Source: Lagopus muta (Eukaryota; Chordata; Aves; Galliformes; Phasianidae). Taken from it: DNA of 64,000 bases. The notes under the pieces were generated by a model that did no database searches, had not been told where the DNA came from, and saw only the letters and a list, made by a program, of their open reading frames with translations. The position numbers and the translations under genes are program-made. The DNA lies in the NCBI RefSeq assembly GCF_023343835.1, contig NC_064448.1, positions 13,423,531-13,487,530 on the forward strand. The letters are read 5' to 3'. The first letter of the stretch is position 1. Every line of letters starts with the position of its first letter. Below, piece after piece: positions 33,501 through 40,400 of the stretch.

Positions 33501-35946
33501 TTTTTGCCTCCAACTTTCTGTGATGCAATTAAACAGTCCTGCACAGAAATCTCCTCAAAAATAATGTCCTGGGATCTTTCATTTATTTTTTTTTCCCTGT
33601 TTGGTGGCTGGTTTCTGTGATTCTTTCTCCTATCCAACATGCAGGTGGAACGTGAACGGAGGAGGCTGAAGAGAAGTTGTAGTCGCCAATCACAGTCAAA
33701 TGTAAACAGGCTTTCTTTCTCAGAATCTGATGGGGACAAGATGCCTGCTTCTAGAAAGGTGCGAACAGAATCTTACTGGGTGAAAGAAGGGTCTGGCCAT
33801 GCAGAGGAACCATGACAAATTCCAGTGGCAACACTGCGCTCCCCCTCACCCCCCACCACATAGACATAATATAAATTTGACCCTGCTGAGACTGGAGACT
33901 AAAAAGAATTCCTTGCATTTTCTTCACAGGAGGAGGCTCGTGCTCTCTGCAATCAATTAGCTGATTTACAGAATCAGGTGAGGAATAGAAAAGCTGTCAT
34001 CAAAAGCTGCTGTAGCTGCGCTGCTGAACACAACTTTGCATGATGTTACAGCGCAAGTTTTGTTTGGCCGGGTCCCAGCTGTCAGGAAGTGAGTACAGCA
34101 GGCAGTGGAAATACCCAGGTAGCTGCATTAGTTGGCCACGGGTGAACAAGACCATTAATATAGGCTGGTCTCTGACTTACCAAGTCAGGCATGGTGGGTG
34201 ATGGATTGCAGGAAAATCAGAAAATTGAAACTTTCCTGCAGCCAGAGAGTATTTTAAAGATGTTTCCTTTGAGCCTTGCTCATCTTGTCAACTATTCTTG
34301 TTTTCCCTTGATTCAATAAAAGGGGAGCTTGCATCTTACCGGAGTTCCAGGGGCACAAGACAGGGGCCAACCTTATAGCTGTCATGCAGCCATAAGTCTC
34401 GTATTGCTGTTCTGTGCTAATCATGGTCCCAGTACTGGACTGAGTCAGAGACCTAAGCACTATAAGAATATTTGTTTTATCAGTGTAAGCACATACCTTT
34501 CGATTACTGAACACTAGTGCATCTTTTCACAGCAATACTGGCAGTACAACAGGTTGCCAGACTTCTCTTCCACTTAGAATCGTAGAATCAGAAGGTTGGA
34601 AGGGACCTACATGATTATCTAGTCCACCATCATCTAGTTCCACTTCTGTGAGTCAGGTATATCTGACTCCAGGTCATCTAGGAGATCGAGGTCTCCCCGA
34701 GGGTATGAATCTTCACAGGTGATAAAAGCAACAGGGGTGCATAATACTTCTGTGGCTAAAGTACATTCTCCTTCGTTCTGGAAAGTAAGCTGAGCGTGCT
34801 GCTGAAGCCAGCAAGTTATCATGAGCTCTTGCTAGGAAGCTTCAGTGTCTGAAGTTCTGTTCAGGAGAACTGATTTGAGCTCCTTTTCCTCCTGTGACTG
34901 TTGTATCTGCATGCATTGTGGACCTACTTCAGCAGAAAAATTAAAGTGTTCTGATCGAAGAATAGATCTTAGCTTATTAATGAAGGCACTCTGTAGCTCT
35001 GAGAGACAGCAAAACTGCAACTAGATCTCCTGTTTCCTGACAGATGCTTTAAGCAGCAGGCAGCTGCTTCTCCCAGTTGTGTCCCTGGATTACCTACCAA
35101 GGCGTGGGAGGGTTTTTCGGCCTTTAAACCCCACTTTCACAAAGATGTCCTTGTTATTTCAGATACGAGGTCAGGTCTGTCCCTCTGTGAAGTGGTGTGG
35201 TTCCCTCTGGTTCCTTTTCTCATGTTAGCTTTTCAGTTTTCAAGCTGTTTCTGAACAGAAAGGTTCTTCAATACCTCACTACTAAGCAAGCAGTCTTTTT
35301 TTATGACACTGGTGTAACCAGTGGTCCTTCTGTGAGGAAAAAGCATGTGGAACTAAGGTGACAGTTGCCAAAATTTCTCTTGAAAAAAAGTTTCATTACT
35401 AAATCCTGTAGGAATATTTTTCTTTGCTGTGCAGATATGCCAGTGTTGTACACGCGTGCAGTGTGAGAGAAAGGAATTTGCATTGTTGATCATCATTCAG
35501 TTCATGTTGACTTTGGAATCTGTTACTTCCCATTCAACAAGGACAAAGTGTTGGCCAGAACTGGAGTTAGAGGGTGCTTCCCTGACAGCTGGTTCCACGG
35601 AGCTAAGGCCGGTCCTGCAGTGTGGGTTTCTCTGAACTCATCCTTCTGCCTCTTTCAGGTGACTGTTCTGCAGCAGCAGTTGGCACAAGAACGAAAATAC
35701 AAGCAGGACTATATTGAGTGTTGTGCAAAGACCAGCCAGGAGCTGTTGGACCTTCACCAAGAGCTGTCTTACTCCCTGGAGACTGTGGTCAGGGAGCCCA
35801 AAGCTGCTGTTCTGGAGGCAGAGACTCAGAAGCTGGATCGATCTCTGAACCATACCTTGGCACTAATATCTCTGGACTGCCGATCTCCTGAGAGACAGCT
35901 GTCGCACTCAGCAGTGAGATCCACCACAAGGGATGGCCTGAGGTAA
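3146..35946 (+). CDS. CEP250: CEP250 (C-Nap1), centriole-linker coiled-coil protein; full gene span, 31 coding exons
   Basis: C-Nap1 sits at the proximal ends of centrioles, anchors the rootletin linker and keeps centrosomes together until NEK2 phosphorylates it at mitotic entry. Thirty-one exons join with consistent phases to 7998 nt, 2665 aa; human CEP250 is about 2442 aa as I recall. Nearly the whole product is heptad-rich coiled coil (Glu, Gln, Lys, Leu). Recognisable conserved stretches include RRHFLEMK near residue 168, NEALALDKV in exon 13, QAKEVIQGE across exons 16-17, LQQAVARLE in exon 28 and [10 protein letters not shown] near the C-terminus. The extra length over human comes mainly from tandem repeats in exons 21 and 27. 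Donors are GT except intron 23, which uses GC. Each exon is listed separately. ERGIC3 lies downstream on the same strand, as in mammals. Confidence 0.93.
3968..4550 (+). mobile_element. CR1 LINE 3' fragment in CEP250 intron 1
   Basis: 5'-truncated sense copy with typical CR1 3' landmarks: GACCCCACCTGGAGCACTGCG, GAGCAGCCTGGAGAGGAGAAG, then GATGACCTTTAAAG and the terminal CTGTGATTC. Contains a poly-C slip at about 4151. Confidence 0.85.
5005..5061 (+). CDS. CEP250: CEP250 exon 2 (residues 38-56), two possible donors
   Basis: Acceptor CATCTCAG|CTG. The peptide begins [17 protein letters not shown], nearly identical to human. The donor after 5061 (GGG|GTGAGT) is strong. A second donor 12 nt further (CAG|GTATGT, after 5073) would add VSVQ in frame. 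Both leave phase 0. Confidence 0.88.
5665..5747 (+). CDS. CEP250: CEP250 exon 3 (residues 57-84)
   Basis: Acceptor TTTCCTTTCTTAAG|GGA. The peptide starts GSLSDRWE and ends [10 protein letters not shown], aligning with human QRWENVEE and LEEEQQR. A nearer CAG at 5677 gives the wrong phase and was not used. Donor AAAG|GTAAAA, ending two bases into a codon. Confidence 0.85.
5905..5962 (+). mobile_element. CR1 3' tail fragment in CEP250 intron 3
   Basis: Short 3' terminus: GGTTGGTTGTATGACCTCC then TCCACCC and GCTATGATTC. Confidence 0.7.
6944..7109 (+). CDS. CEP250: CEP250 exon 4 (residues 84-139)
   Basis: Acceptor CCTTTCCAAG|GTG, donor GTGAG|GTAAGG. Encodes [19 protein letters not shown], then a conserved [16 protein letters not shown] segment matching human EDVEKLTVDWSRARDEL. 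Confidence 0.93.
7728..7834 (+). CDS. CEP250: CEP250 exon 5 (residues 140-175)
   Basis: Acceptor GTATTTAG|TTT, donor GACAG|GTGAGG. Contains [20 protein letters not shown] and [11 protein letters not shown], among the best conserved parts of the N-terminus. Confidence 0.95.
7985..8064 (+). mobile_element. CR1 3' tail fragment in CEP250 intron 5
   Basis: Old copy of the CR1 end: GGCTGTTGGATTTGAGGATC, TTGAGGTCTCTTCTAACACC, then GATTCTGTG. Confidence 0.65.
8523..8750 (+). CDS. CEP250: CEP250 exon 6 (residues 175-251)
   Basis: Acceptor TTCCTCAG|AGA, donor GATAG|GTTAAT. Encodes [17 protein letters not shown], then a less conserved linker and the helix EKKELQDR, matching human EKAELQDR. Confidence 0.92.
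9265..9361 (+). CDS. CEP250: CEP250 exon 7 (residues 251-283)
   Basis: Acceptor CTTCTCAG|GGTG, donor ATGCTA|GTATGT. Encodes [19 protein letters not shown], matching human TELSALLTQSQKQNEDYEK. Confidence 0.92.
9850..9948 (+). CDS. CEP250: CEP250 exon 8 (residues 284-316)
   Basis: Acceptor TATTCTCAG|GAAGC, donor ACTGAG|GTGAGT. Encodes [19 protein letters not shown] then REITE, matching human EASLSRNAQEEKLSLQQ. Confidence 0.92.
10937..11098 (+). CDS. CEP250: CEP250 exon 9 (residues 317-370)
   Basis: Acceptor GCTTTCAG|GTG, donor ACACAG|GTGAGA. A Ser/Asp-rich non-helical stretch is followed by [19 protein letters not shown], equivalent to human DADKALTLVRSVLTRRRQA. Confidence 0.9.
11403..11581 (+). 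CDS. CEP250: CEP250 exon 10 (residues 371-430)
   Basis: Acceptor CCTTACAG|GCC, donor AAGAA|GTAAGT. Gln/Glu-rich coiled coil with [19 protein letters not shown], aligning to human VNLLQQQHDQWEEEGKALR. Confidence 0.92.
11810..11992 (+). CDS. CEP250: CEP250 exon 11 (residues 430-491)
   Basis: Acceptor TCTCTGCAG|TGA, donor GATGCT|GTGAGT. Encodes [18 protein letters not shown], matching human RRVNVELQLQGDSAQGQK. Confidence 0.93.
12225..12462 (+). mobile_element. Old CR1 fragment in CEP250 intron 11
   Basis: Diverged sense-strand 3' CR1: GGATTTAAGGAAAGAAATC, ATTACTCAGAGATG, then TGGGGTCCCTTCCAACCTG and CCTATGATTA at the end. Confidence 0.7.
12869..13013 (+). CDS. CEP250: CEP250 exon 12 (residues 491-539)
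   Basis: Acceptor CCTTCTCTCAAG|TCT (an AAG acceptor), donor GAAAAG|GTATGG. Encodes [15 protein letters not shown] and [15 protein letters not shown], in register with human. Confidence 0.9.
13299..13445 (+). CDS. CEP250: CEP250 exon 13 (residues 540-588)
   Basis: Acceptor CTCTTCAG|GCA, donor TTGCAG|GTGAGC. Encodes [18 protein letters not shown], one of the most conserved segments (human [18 protein letters not shown]). Confidence 0.95.
13623..13853 (+). CDS. CEP250: CEP250 exon 14 (residues 589-665)
   Basis: Acceptor GATCGTAG|CTG, donor AACCAG|GTGAGG. Coiled coil from LEQENELL to [12 protein letters not shown]; matches human LEEENQSV and EEKEEIQKKL. Confidence 0.94.
15379..15572 (+). CDS. 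CEP250: CEP250 exon 15 (residues 666-730)
   Basis: Acceptor GCTTTCAG|GTT, donor GCCAG|GTAAAG. Encodes [18 protein letters not shown], matching human [18 protein letters not shown]. Confidence 0.95.
15573..18027 (+). other. CEP250: CEP250 intron 15
   Basis: A 2.46-kb intron, AT-rich with a poly-T run near 16830-16857. No additional exon, RNA gene or clear transposon was recognised. Confidence 0.6.
18028..18155 (+). CDS. CEP250: CEP250 exon 16 (residues 730-773)
   Basis: Acceptor ACATGTAG|GTC, donor ACAAG|GTGAGA. Encodes [10 protein letters not shown] and [10 protein letters not shown]. The preceding 2.46-kb intron has no recognised exon. Confidence 0.95.
18325..18494 (+). CDS. CEP250: CEP250 exon 17 (residues 773-829)
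   Basis: Acceptor TTTGCAG|GGG, donor GACCTG|GTAGGA. Begins [15 protein letters not shown], matching human GEVRCLKLELDTERS. Confidence 0.93.
19235..19414 (+). CDS. CEP250: CEP250 exon 18 (residues 830-889)
   Basis: Acceptor CTCATCAG|GCA, donor CAAGAG|GTAAAT. Encodes [18 protein letters not shown], matching human IQAQREEERTQAESALCQ. Confidence 0.93.
20489..20623 (+). CDS. CEP250: CEP250 exon 19 (residues 890-934)
   Basis: Acceptor TCTGTGCAG|ATC, donor GAGCAG|GTAAGT. Encodes [20 protein letters not shown], matching human LLETLLQTQKELADASQQLE. Confidence 0.94.
20924..21067 (+). CDS. CEP250: CEP250 exon 20 (residues 935-982)
   Basis: Acceptor GGTTACAG|AAC, donor AAACAG|GTGACT. Encodes [12 protein letters not shown] and [12 protein letters not shown], matching human TGILQTQLQEAQ and LLQDKMDLQKQ. 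Confidence 0.93.
21492..21793 (+). CDS. CEP250: CEP250 exon 21 (residues 983-1083) with internal 24-aa duplication
   Basis: Acceptor TACTGCAG|GTA, donor GACAG|GTAACT. It opens with [10 protein letters not shown] (human VEDLKSQLVA). From 21630 it carries two consecutive 72-bp units, [18 protein letters not shown] and [18 protein letters not shown] each plus six more residues, and the start of a third (LESERDR) cut by the donor. Human is shorter here by roughly this amount, so the duplication appears to be specific to this lineage. Confidence 0.92.
21630..21793 (+). repeat. 72-bp coding tandem duplication in CEP250 exon 21
   Basis: Unit 1 is 21630-21701, unit 2 is 21702-21773, and a partial third unit of 20 nt runs to the splice donor. 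Units share L-E-x-E-R, RWEEVE/QWEEVE and N-x-E. The 24-residue period is not a multiple of seven, so it should introduce a stutter into a heptad coiled coil. Confidence 0.8.
21794..24559 (+). other. CEP250: CEP250 intron 21
   Basis: The longest CEP250 intron (2.77 kb). Apart from an internal CR1 fragment at 23090-23940, I see no coding or RNA feature. Confidence 0.65.
23090..23940 (+). mobile_element. CR1 LINE ORF2 fragment, 3'-truncated, in CEP250 intron 21
   Basis: Sense CR1 reverse-transcriptase region with stop codons and frame breaks. Landmarks include GCCAGCAAGCCTCACCTCTG, CTTCTGCAAGGCCTTTGA (the LDFCKAFD-like RT motif), GGTGTTCCCCAGGAGCCT and GATAGTGGGATCGAGTGCA. It stops near CTCATGAGGCCTCACTGCA, before the CR1 3' end, which is unusual because CR1 copies are normally truncated at the 5' end. 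No functional protein. Confidence 0.85.
24560..24719 (+). CDS. CEP250: CEP250 exon 22 (residues 1083-1136)
   Basis: Acceptor TCTTTCAG|GCT, donor AGCCAG|GTGTCC. Encodes [12 protein letters not shown], matching human LTLSLMEKEQRL. Confidence 0.92.
25487..25811 (+). CDS. CEP250: CEP250 exon 23 (residues 1137-1245), ends in a GC splice donor
   Basis: Acceptor TGTTACAG|GTA. Encodes [20 protein letters not shown] and [14 protein letters not shown], matching human EKEADFLAQEAQLLEELEAS and LRLRSTESQLEALA. The phase-correct join to exon 24 requires the donor TTCAG|GCAAGT, a GC-AG intron with otherwise perfect donor consensus. Confidence 0.88.
26217..26344 (+). CDS. CEP250: CEP250 exon 24 (residues 1245-1287)
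   Basis: Acceptor CTCTTCAG|AAC, donor GATCTG|GTAATG. Encodes [18 protein letters not shown], matching human VASALHKLHQDLWKTQQT. Confidence 0.92.
26604..26724 (+). CDS. CEP250: CEP250 exon 25 (residues 1288-1328)
   Basis: Acceptor CTCTTCCAG|AAT, donor GGAAG|GTACAG. Encodes [20 protein letters not shown] and [11 protein letters not shown], matching human LQDLQRQLSQNQE. Confidence 0.92.
26725..28447 (+). other. CEP250: CEP250 intron 25
   Basis: A 1.7-kb pyrimidine-rich intron. No supported feature inside. Confidence 0.6.
28448..28602 (+). CDS. CEP250: CEP250 exon 26 (residues 1328-1379)
   Basis: Acceptor TGCTGCAG|AGA, donor GTGCTG|GTATGG. Coiled coil ending [17 protein letters not shown], matching human SLQSRLRRAELQRMEAQ. 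Confidence 0.92.
29162..32416 (+). CDS. CEP250: CEP250 exon 27, giant coiled-coil exon (residues 1380-2464)
   Basis: A single 3255-nt open exon: acceptor GTGTTGCAG|CAT, donor CTTCAG|GTAGGT. It begins [13 protein letters not shown] and ends with the conserved [19 protein letters not shown] and [12 protein letters not shown] (human EAREIEWREKAQDLALSLA). All 1085 codons are coiled coil. The first third holds the 35-aa repeat array; the later part keeps the same roughly 35-residue rhythm in diverged form, for example repeated [10 protein letters not shown]-like and [10 protein letters not shown]-like elements. The frame stays open past the donor to a stop at 32512. Confidence 0.97.
29567..30511 (+). 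repeat. Nine-unit 105-bp coding tandem repeat in CEP250 (35 aa per unit)
   Basis: Nine head-to-tail units of exactly 105 bp encode residues about 1515-1829. Each unit starts Q-E/G-x-I-x-E-L-E-K-Q/H, continues with ELQRT or close variants, then SKMSKDLE-like and RDQEIRSQ-like ends. Units 8 and 9 are almost identical. A diverged tenth unit (29462-29566: [15 protein letters not shown] start, KTESQ end) precedes the array. Thirty-five residues equals five heptads, so units can be added or lost without breaking coiled-coil register. Human has the same period here, but its units are strongly diverged. Confidence 0.95.
33066..33221 (+). CDS. CEP250: CEP250 exon 28 (residues 2465-2516)
   Basis: Acceptor TACCGCCAG|GAG, donor GAGCAG|GTAAAA. 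Encodes [19 protein letters not shown], matching human [19 protein letters not shown]. Human has about 30 extra poorly conserved residues before this; no corresponding exon was found between 32417 and 33065. Confidence 0.93.
33645..33758 (+). CDS. CEP250: CEP250 exon 29 (residues 2517-2554)
   Basis: Acceptor CATGCAG|GTG, donor AGAAAG|GTGCGA. Begins [10 protein letters not shown] (human VERERRKLKR), then a Ser-rich non-helical part with SFSESDGDK. This lies in the C-terminal region that NEK2 targets in the mammalian protein. Confidence 0.93.
33930..33977 (+). CDS. CEP250: CEP250 exon 30 (residues 2555-2570)
   Basis: A 48-nt exon: acceptor CTTCACAG|GAG, donor AATCAG|GTGAGG. Encodes [16 protein letters not shown], corresponding to human AKCVAELQKE. 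Confidence 0.88.
34577..34645 (-). mobile_element. CR1 3' tail fragment, antisense, in CEP250 intron 30
   Basis: Plus-strand text reads AGAATCGTAGAATCAGAAGG, then TTGGAAGGGACC and ATCTAGTCCACC, the reverse complement of a CR1 3' terminus. Confidence 0.7.
35659..35946 (+). CDS. CEP250: CEP250 exon 31, terminal (residues 2571-2665 and stop)
   Basis: Acceptor CTCTTTCAG|GTG. Encodes [19 protein letters not shown], then [13 protein letters not shown] and [14 protein letters not shown], matching human VVLLQAQLTLERKQKQDYI and TVLEAETRRLDESL. The stop TAA is at 35944, and the end STTRDGLR resembles human STTQAASR. In mammalian C-Nap1 this C-terminal region carries the centrosome-targeting activity. 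Confidence 0.95.
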   Translation: MTVLQQQLAQERKYKQDYIECCAKTSQELLDLHQELSYSLETVVREPKAAVLEAETQKLDRSLNHTLALISLDCRSPERQLSHSAVRSTTRDGLR

Positions 35947-36245
35947 CAGGAGCAGTGTGCTGCTAGAGCTGAGTTGGAGACCTGCAGTAGCAGGTGGTGA
36001 GGTGACTGCTGCAGAGCACAGGTACCGAGGTAAGAGAGAAGTTAGGAGCACTGCGGGATCTCCAGCAGCAGTGGTGGGACAAATCTGGTGCTGGCTGGCA
36101 TGGACGAGGTCAGCCGCCCCTTCTTCCGAAGCACTCCATCGTGGCATGCCTCCTCACCAGCCTCCAGGTGGCTCTCAGGATATTCCTGTCAGCTTCTGAA
36201 CTGTTTACAAAGACTTTTTCAATAAATTTATTTCTTCAAAACACT
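35947..36245 (+). other. CEP250: CEP250 3' untranslated region
   Basis: Runs from the stop codon to a polyadenylation signal about 275 bp downstream. No conserved reading frame. Confidence 0.7.
36221..36226 (+). terminator. CEP250 polyadenylation signal AATAAA
   Basis: Canonical hexamer after a U-rich stretch and before another U-rich stretch; the first strong signal after the CEP250 stop. Cleavage is expected about 15-25 bp downstream. Confidence 0.7.
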
Positions 36246-36249
36246 GCAC

Positions 36250-36944
36250 ATTTCCTGATCTATGTTTTTCTCCTATTACGTTCTTCAAAGCCAAGTTTCG
36301 TGCCTAGATGGATCGATTTCTTTCTGTGCTTAGCATAGTGATAAGCAGTATTCTTTGGGCGTCCAAACAACAGGGATACTTTGTTATTTCTTTGTTGTAT
36401 TGGGGCAGCTGCACTGTGGCAGTGTTCCTGTCTCATACCCTTGCCAGGAGTTATCTTCTGGTGTAGGAAGTCGGGGTGCACTTGGTTCTGTTTGCATTTG
36501 ATAACATTACTTAGTGACTGAAATGTTTTGATGGTTTATTTATTAAAAAAAAATTTGCTGGAGGACTGACTTATTTCTGCAAGGGAAAAAAACAAAAAAC
36601 CCAGAACCCTGAGACTCTTAACCCTTAGATTGCTAACTCATAATTGGTGCCTACTCTCTTTTCAGTCCTGCATGGGATGGTTTATTCCTGCACCATAAGC
36701 TGTCAGACTCTTAACTCTGAGGCTACAAACCCTGCTCTGGGTGCCCATCTCCTCTGCCCAGTGCCTCCTGTGCTGGGTGTCAGCCTGCAGCTGCCCTGCA
36801 GGGGCAAGCAGTGCTGTGTGGGGCTGCCAGGGAGGAAAGCAAAGGCACAGATGGGACAGAACAGGGCAAGGGATGTGGGGAAGAAAAAAAAAAACAACAG
36901 AAAACAACAGAGCAAAGAAAGAAGAAGGGATTCTATAGGTACAC
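36250..36944. other. CEP250-ERGIC3 intergenic spacer
   Basis: Short spacer with A-rich runs (about 36544-36552, 36584-36600, 36886-36895). No exon was recognised. The human neighbour C20orf173 was looked for on the minus strand and not seen. Confidence 0.5.
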
Positions 36945-36984
36945 TGATCAGATGAGAGGCCAAGGAGAGTGTAGTCCCCAGTAC

Positions 36985-37215
36985 ATGGAAAGGGAGATCC
37001 GGCACCGCTCCTACGGAGGAAGGCTGAGCGAGCGGGGGCTGTTCTGCCTGGAGCAGAGAAGGCTCCGGTGGGACCATAGTGCAGCCTTCGGTTCTCCGGG
37101 GTGCGTATAAACAGGAGAGATTGGCTTTTCACACAGACAGCGATAGGCCAAGAGGGAACGGCTTCAAACTGAAAGAGGGGAGCTGTAGGTCAGGTGCGAA
37201 TGGAAGTTCTCTCCC
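36985..37215 (+). mobile_element. CR1 fragment abutting the ERGIC3 promoter
   Basis: Sense CR1 3' region: GGAAGGCTGAGCGAGCGGGG, CTGTTCTGCCTGGAGCAGAG, AAGGCTCCGGTGGGACC, then GGCTTCAAACTGAAAGAGGG and GGAAGTTCTCTCCCCAGAG. The final CR1 segment is missing and the copy runs straight into CpG-rich promoter DNA. It has unusually high CpG for a CR1. Confidence 0.75.
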
Positions 37216-37379
37216 CAGAGGCGGCGCGGCCCGGCACTGCCGCCCACAGCTGCGGCTCCCCCAATCTCTGCGGGCGACCGCGGCCGGGAGCCGGGCAGCC
37301 CGCCCAGTTGCGAGGGAGGCGCGCTGCGGGGCGGGGCGGTGCCCCGGAAGGCCGCAGTGGTTCCGGGCCGCGAGGCGCC

Positions 37380-37467
37380 ATGGAGTCGCTGTGGCGGCTG
37401 AAGCGGTTCGACGCGTTCCCCAAAACCCTGGAGGACTTTCGGGTGAAGACGTGCGGCGGAGCGCTGG
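37380..37467 (+). CDS. ERGIC3: ERGIC3 exon 1 (residues 1-30)
   Basis: ATG in GGCGCCATGG context (good Kozak). Donor GCTGG|GTGAGC, leaving one base. Encodes the cytosolic N-terminus, essentially identical to the mammalian protein. Confidence 0.97.
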
Positions 37468-40400
37468 GTGAGCGGGCGGGCGGCGGCGGCGGCGGCGGCG
37501 GGCGGGCGGGACGGGGCGGGGGCTGACGGCGCTTCTCGTGTCCCGGCAGTGACGGTGGTCAGCGGGCTCATCATGGTGCTGCTGTTCTTCTCGGAGCTGC
37601 AGTACTACCTCACCAAGGAGGTGAGTGGCGGAGAGGGCGGGGAAAGGGCTCCGGGTTTGTCTCCCGCCTCACTGGGGCTCTTTGTTTTTCTGCAGGTCCA
37701 TCCCGAGCTGTACGTGGACAAATCGAGGGGAGATAAGCTGAAGATCAACATCGACGTCGTTTTCCCACACATGCCCTGCGCCTGTGAGTCGAACCGCAGC
37801 GACGTGGTGCCGCCCTGCTGGAGGTCGCTGCTCCAGCTCCTCACTTGGGGTGGGATGCGAGCCCAGCCCCGGGCGGCGATGGAGCTGCTGCAGGATGGGT
37901 GAATCGCTGCTGAGTTGTTAGGGGTGTTTGCAGCACGAGGTGCCGTTGCTCTGCGCCTGACTCCCACTCGCAGCACAGCAGGAGGCTGGAGGTGTTGGAA
38001 ACCTCTGCTGTTCCCTGCAGAGCAACCGTCAGCATTACAGCACAACACGTTGCCACAGGCACCCCATGGTGCTTGGATGCCAAGGCCAGGGCTCCTGAAT
38101 CATCCTTGTGAAAAGGGGACACGGGAGAACGTGCTGCTGTTGGAGTGGGGGTGAGAGGACGGAGGAGGGCAGCGCTCAGCTGGCTTTGAGTGTAACTCCC
38201 GGGCTGCCTTTGCACCAATGAGTTTTCAGGAGGAAGGTTTTGATTATTTGCCTTTAGGATTTCTATGCTAAACGCTGTGTTTGGAACAGTCATTTAGGCT
38301 GCAGACGCAGTATGTTCCATTTTCTGTAAGTTGTTTGGTCCCAACCATACATCTCCATCCAATTTTGGCACATTCTTATCCCTGCTAAAAGATTCTGTAT
38401 TTTCACTGGTTGAATGCTTTCTCAGATTGCCGCAGGCCATGAGAAATGTGCTTTTACAAACCACTTTCCTCGCTGGTTTCAGATTTGAGCATCGATGCAA
38501 TGGACGTAGCAGGAGAACAGCAGCTGGACGTGGAGCACAATCTGTTTAAACAACGTTTGGACAAAGCTGGCAATCGTGTGACTCCAGAGGCTGAGCGACA
38601 CGGTAATGTGCTTCTTTGTATGAATGGGTGCTCTTGTAGTCTGTGTTACTTGTGCTTGTTTTGACTTCCATGGGAACAAGTGACAGCTGAAGAGTGCTTG
38701 AACACCATAGACTCTTCAAGAGTTTGTAGCATCCAAATCTATTAAACTGACAGATCAGACAAACTCCTGTTATGGTCGTTGCTTTTGAAAAGTAAATCTT
38801 TACCCAGTCACTCTGATACTGACAGGGAGTCGTGGATGGATTTCAGGAATGAAGCTGCTGATGGTCTTTTGCTGTGAATCAAGCAGCTGTGCTCACAGAA
38901 CTTGAGTTTGCTTGTATCGTGCAATGACTGTGGGCTGACAAATGGGACCGTCTAGTTAGAGGAAAGAGCATTTCTCCAGGGAGAGCTCCAGTGATTCGAC
39001 CTTTCAGCCTAAACTTGCACCTTACTGTGCTCAATTCATGTGTGTTAATACATACATGATAAAGTTGTATCAAATAACACTTCTGGGGAGGTGCTATGAT
39101 CTCATGGCTGTCCTTAATTTTGCTTTTCCTTTTCAAAATGTGAGGTTCTTATTACCTTACTGTGGGTTAGTGTAGTTCTGTATGTCAGCATAAACTGGAT
39201 TTATTGATTTGTATCACTAAATACAACATCAGATATGATGTTAGAGGGCAAAACTAAGCCAAGAGCTGAATAATCACTGCGTGTGAGCATTGCTCTGGTT
39301 TGGGTTTGTGGTGAGTGTCCCTGTTGTGTAACTCAGCAGCTTTTCTGTATTCAGAGGTTGTGGCATTGAAATTTGAAGCATGGGGATGAAAACAGCTACT
39401 CTGTATCCAATTCTCTGTTAATCTGTCTTCATTAAGCTCTATGATTGTGAGTTGATTGATAGTCAGTTTAAATTCGGCTGTAGCAATATAGGTCTTAAAT
39501 GTAGTCCAACTTAAATAATACGTGGTGCTATTGGGAGGCAGGACAAGACAAGACACTGTTTCTAGACGTGCCTTTTCATTTGGAATCCTATTTTGTTTTA
39601 GAGCTGGGGAAAGAGGAAGAAAAAGTGTTTGACCCCAGTTCTTTGGATGCTGATCGTTGCGAGAGCTGTTATGGAGCAGAGTCAGAAGACATTCGGTAAC
39701 CACAGCCCTTTCTGTATCTTTGTAGCACTTGAGGGAATACTTCTAAGTTGCATGCCTGTTTCTTTGCAGAATGTCTGTGAAGTTCCTGCAATGAAATCCT
39801 TTGTGTTCTGAGAATTCTGAGGACTGCTGTGCTCTTGTTACACCTTGTGTAGCTGTGTATGTAGTGCTTAAGAATGGACAATTAAGTTCTGGTTTGTGTA
39901 CGTCCATACTCAGGGTCAGTGCAACATTGCTCACCATCATCTGGATGCCTTGGTATGAAAGTGGTGATGGCTCTGCCTTCACACTCCTGCTGCAGGCTTT
40001 CCATCCTTACGTGAGCATAAACTCAGTGTTCACTGCTCACGCAGACAACAGATGGGTCATTTGTGCTCCTCGTTCCTCCTCCCTGCAGGTTGCTGTAACA
40101 GTGGGTCCTGGGTTGGGCTGAGTTCTGAGTACCCTTCAGTCCTATTTTCTATCTGATGATACCTTGTTTGTCCCAGCTCTTCAACTGCACTGTTCCCTGC
40201 AGATGCTTTTTCCGTCTTGAGGGGTTTTTCTTCTATCAGCAAAACATAGAACCAATGAAAATAAGTGGTGGTTTTTTGTTTGCTTTGTTTTCTTTCCTCT
40301 GGTGACCAAAATGTTGTCCAGAGGTGGAAAGGTATTGAGGAAAGTTTAATGTTTTGTCCAGCTTTGACAATCATGGCTTAAAAACAGAGGAAAGGAGGAG

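Larger units (their letters stand above)
37195..37680 (+). promoter_or_regulatory. ERGIC3: CpG-island promoter of ERGIC3
   Basis: GC- and CpG-dense block around exon 1, intron 1 and exon 2, without a TATA box. GGGCGGGGC-type Sp1-like motifs occur at about 37328-37336 and 37510-37520. Intron 1 contains a GGC/GGGC run (about 37472-37520). Confidence 0.7.
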
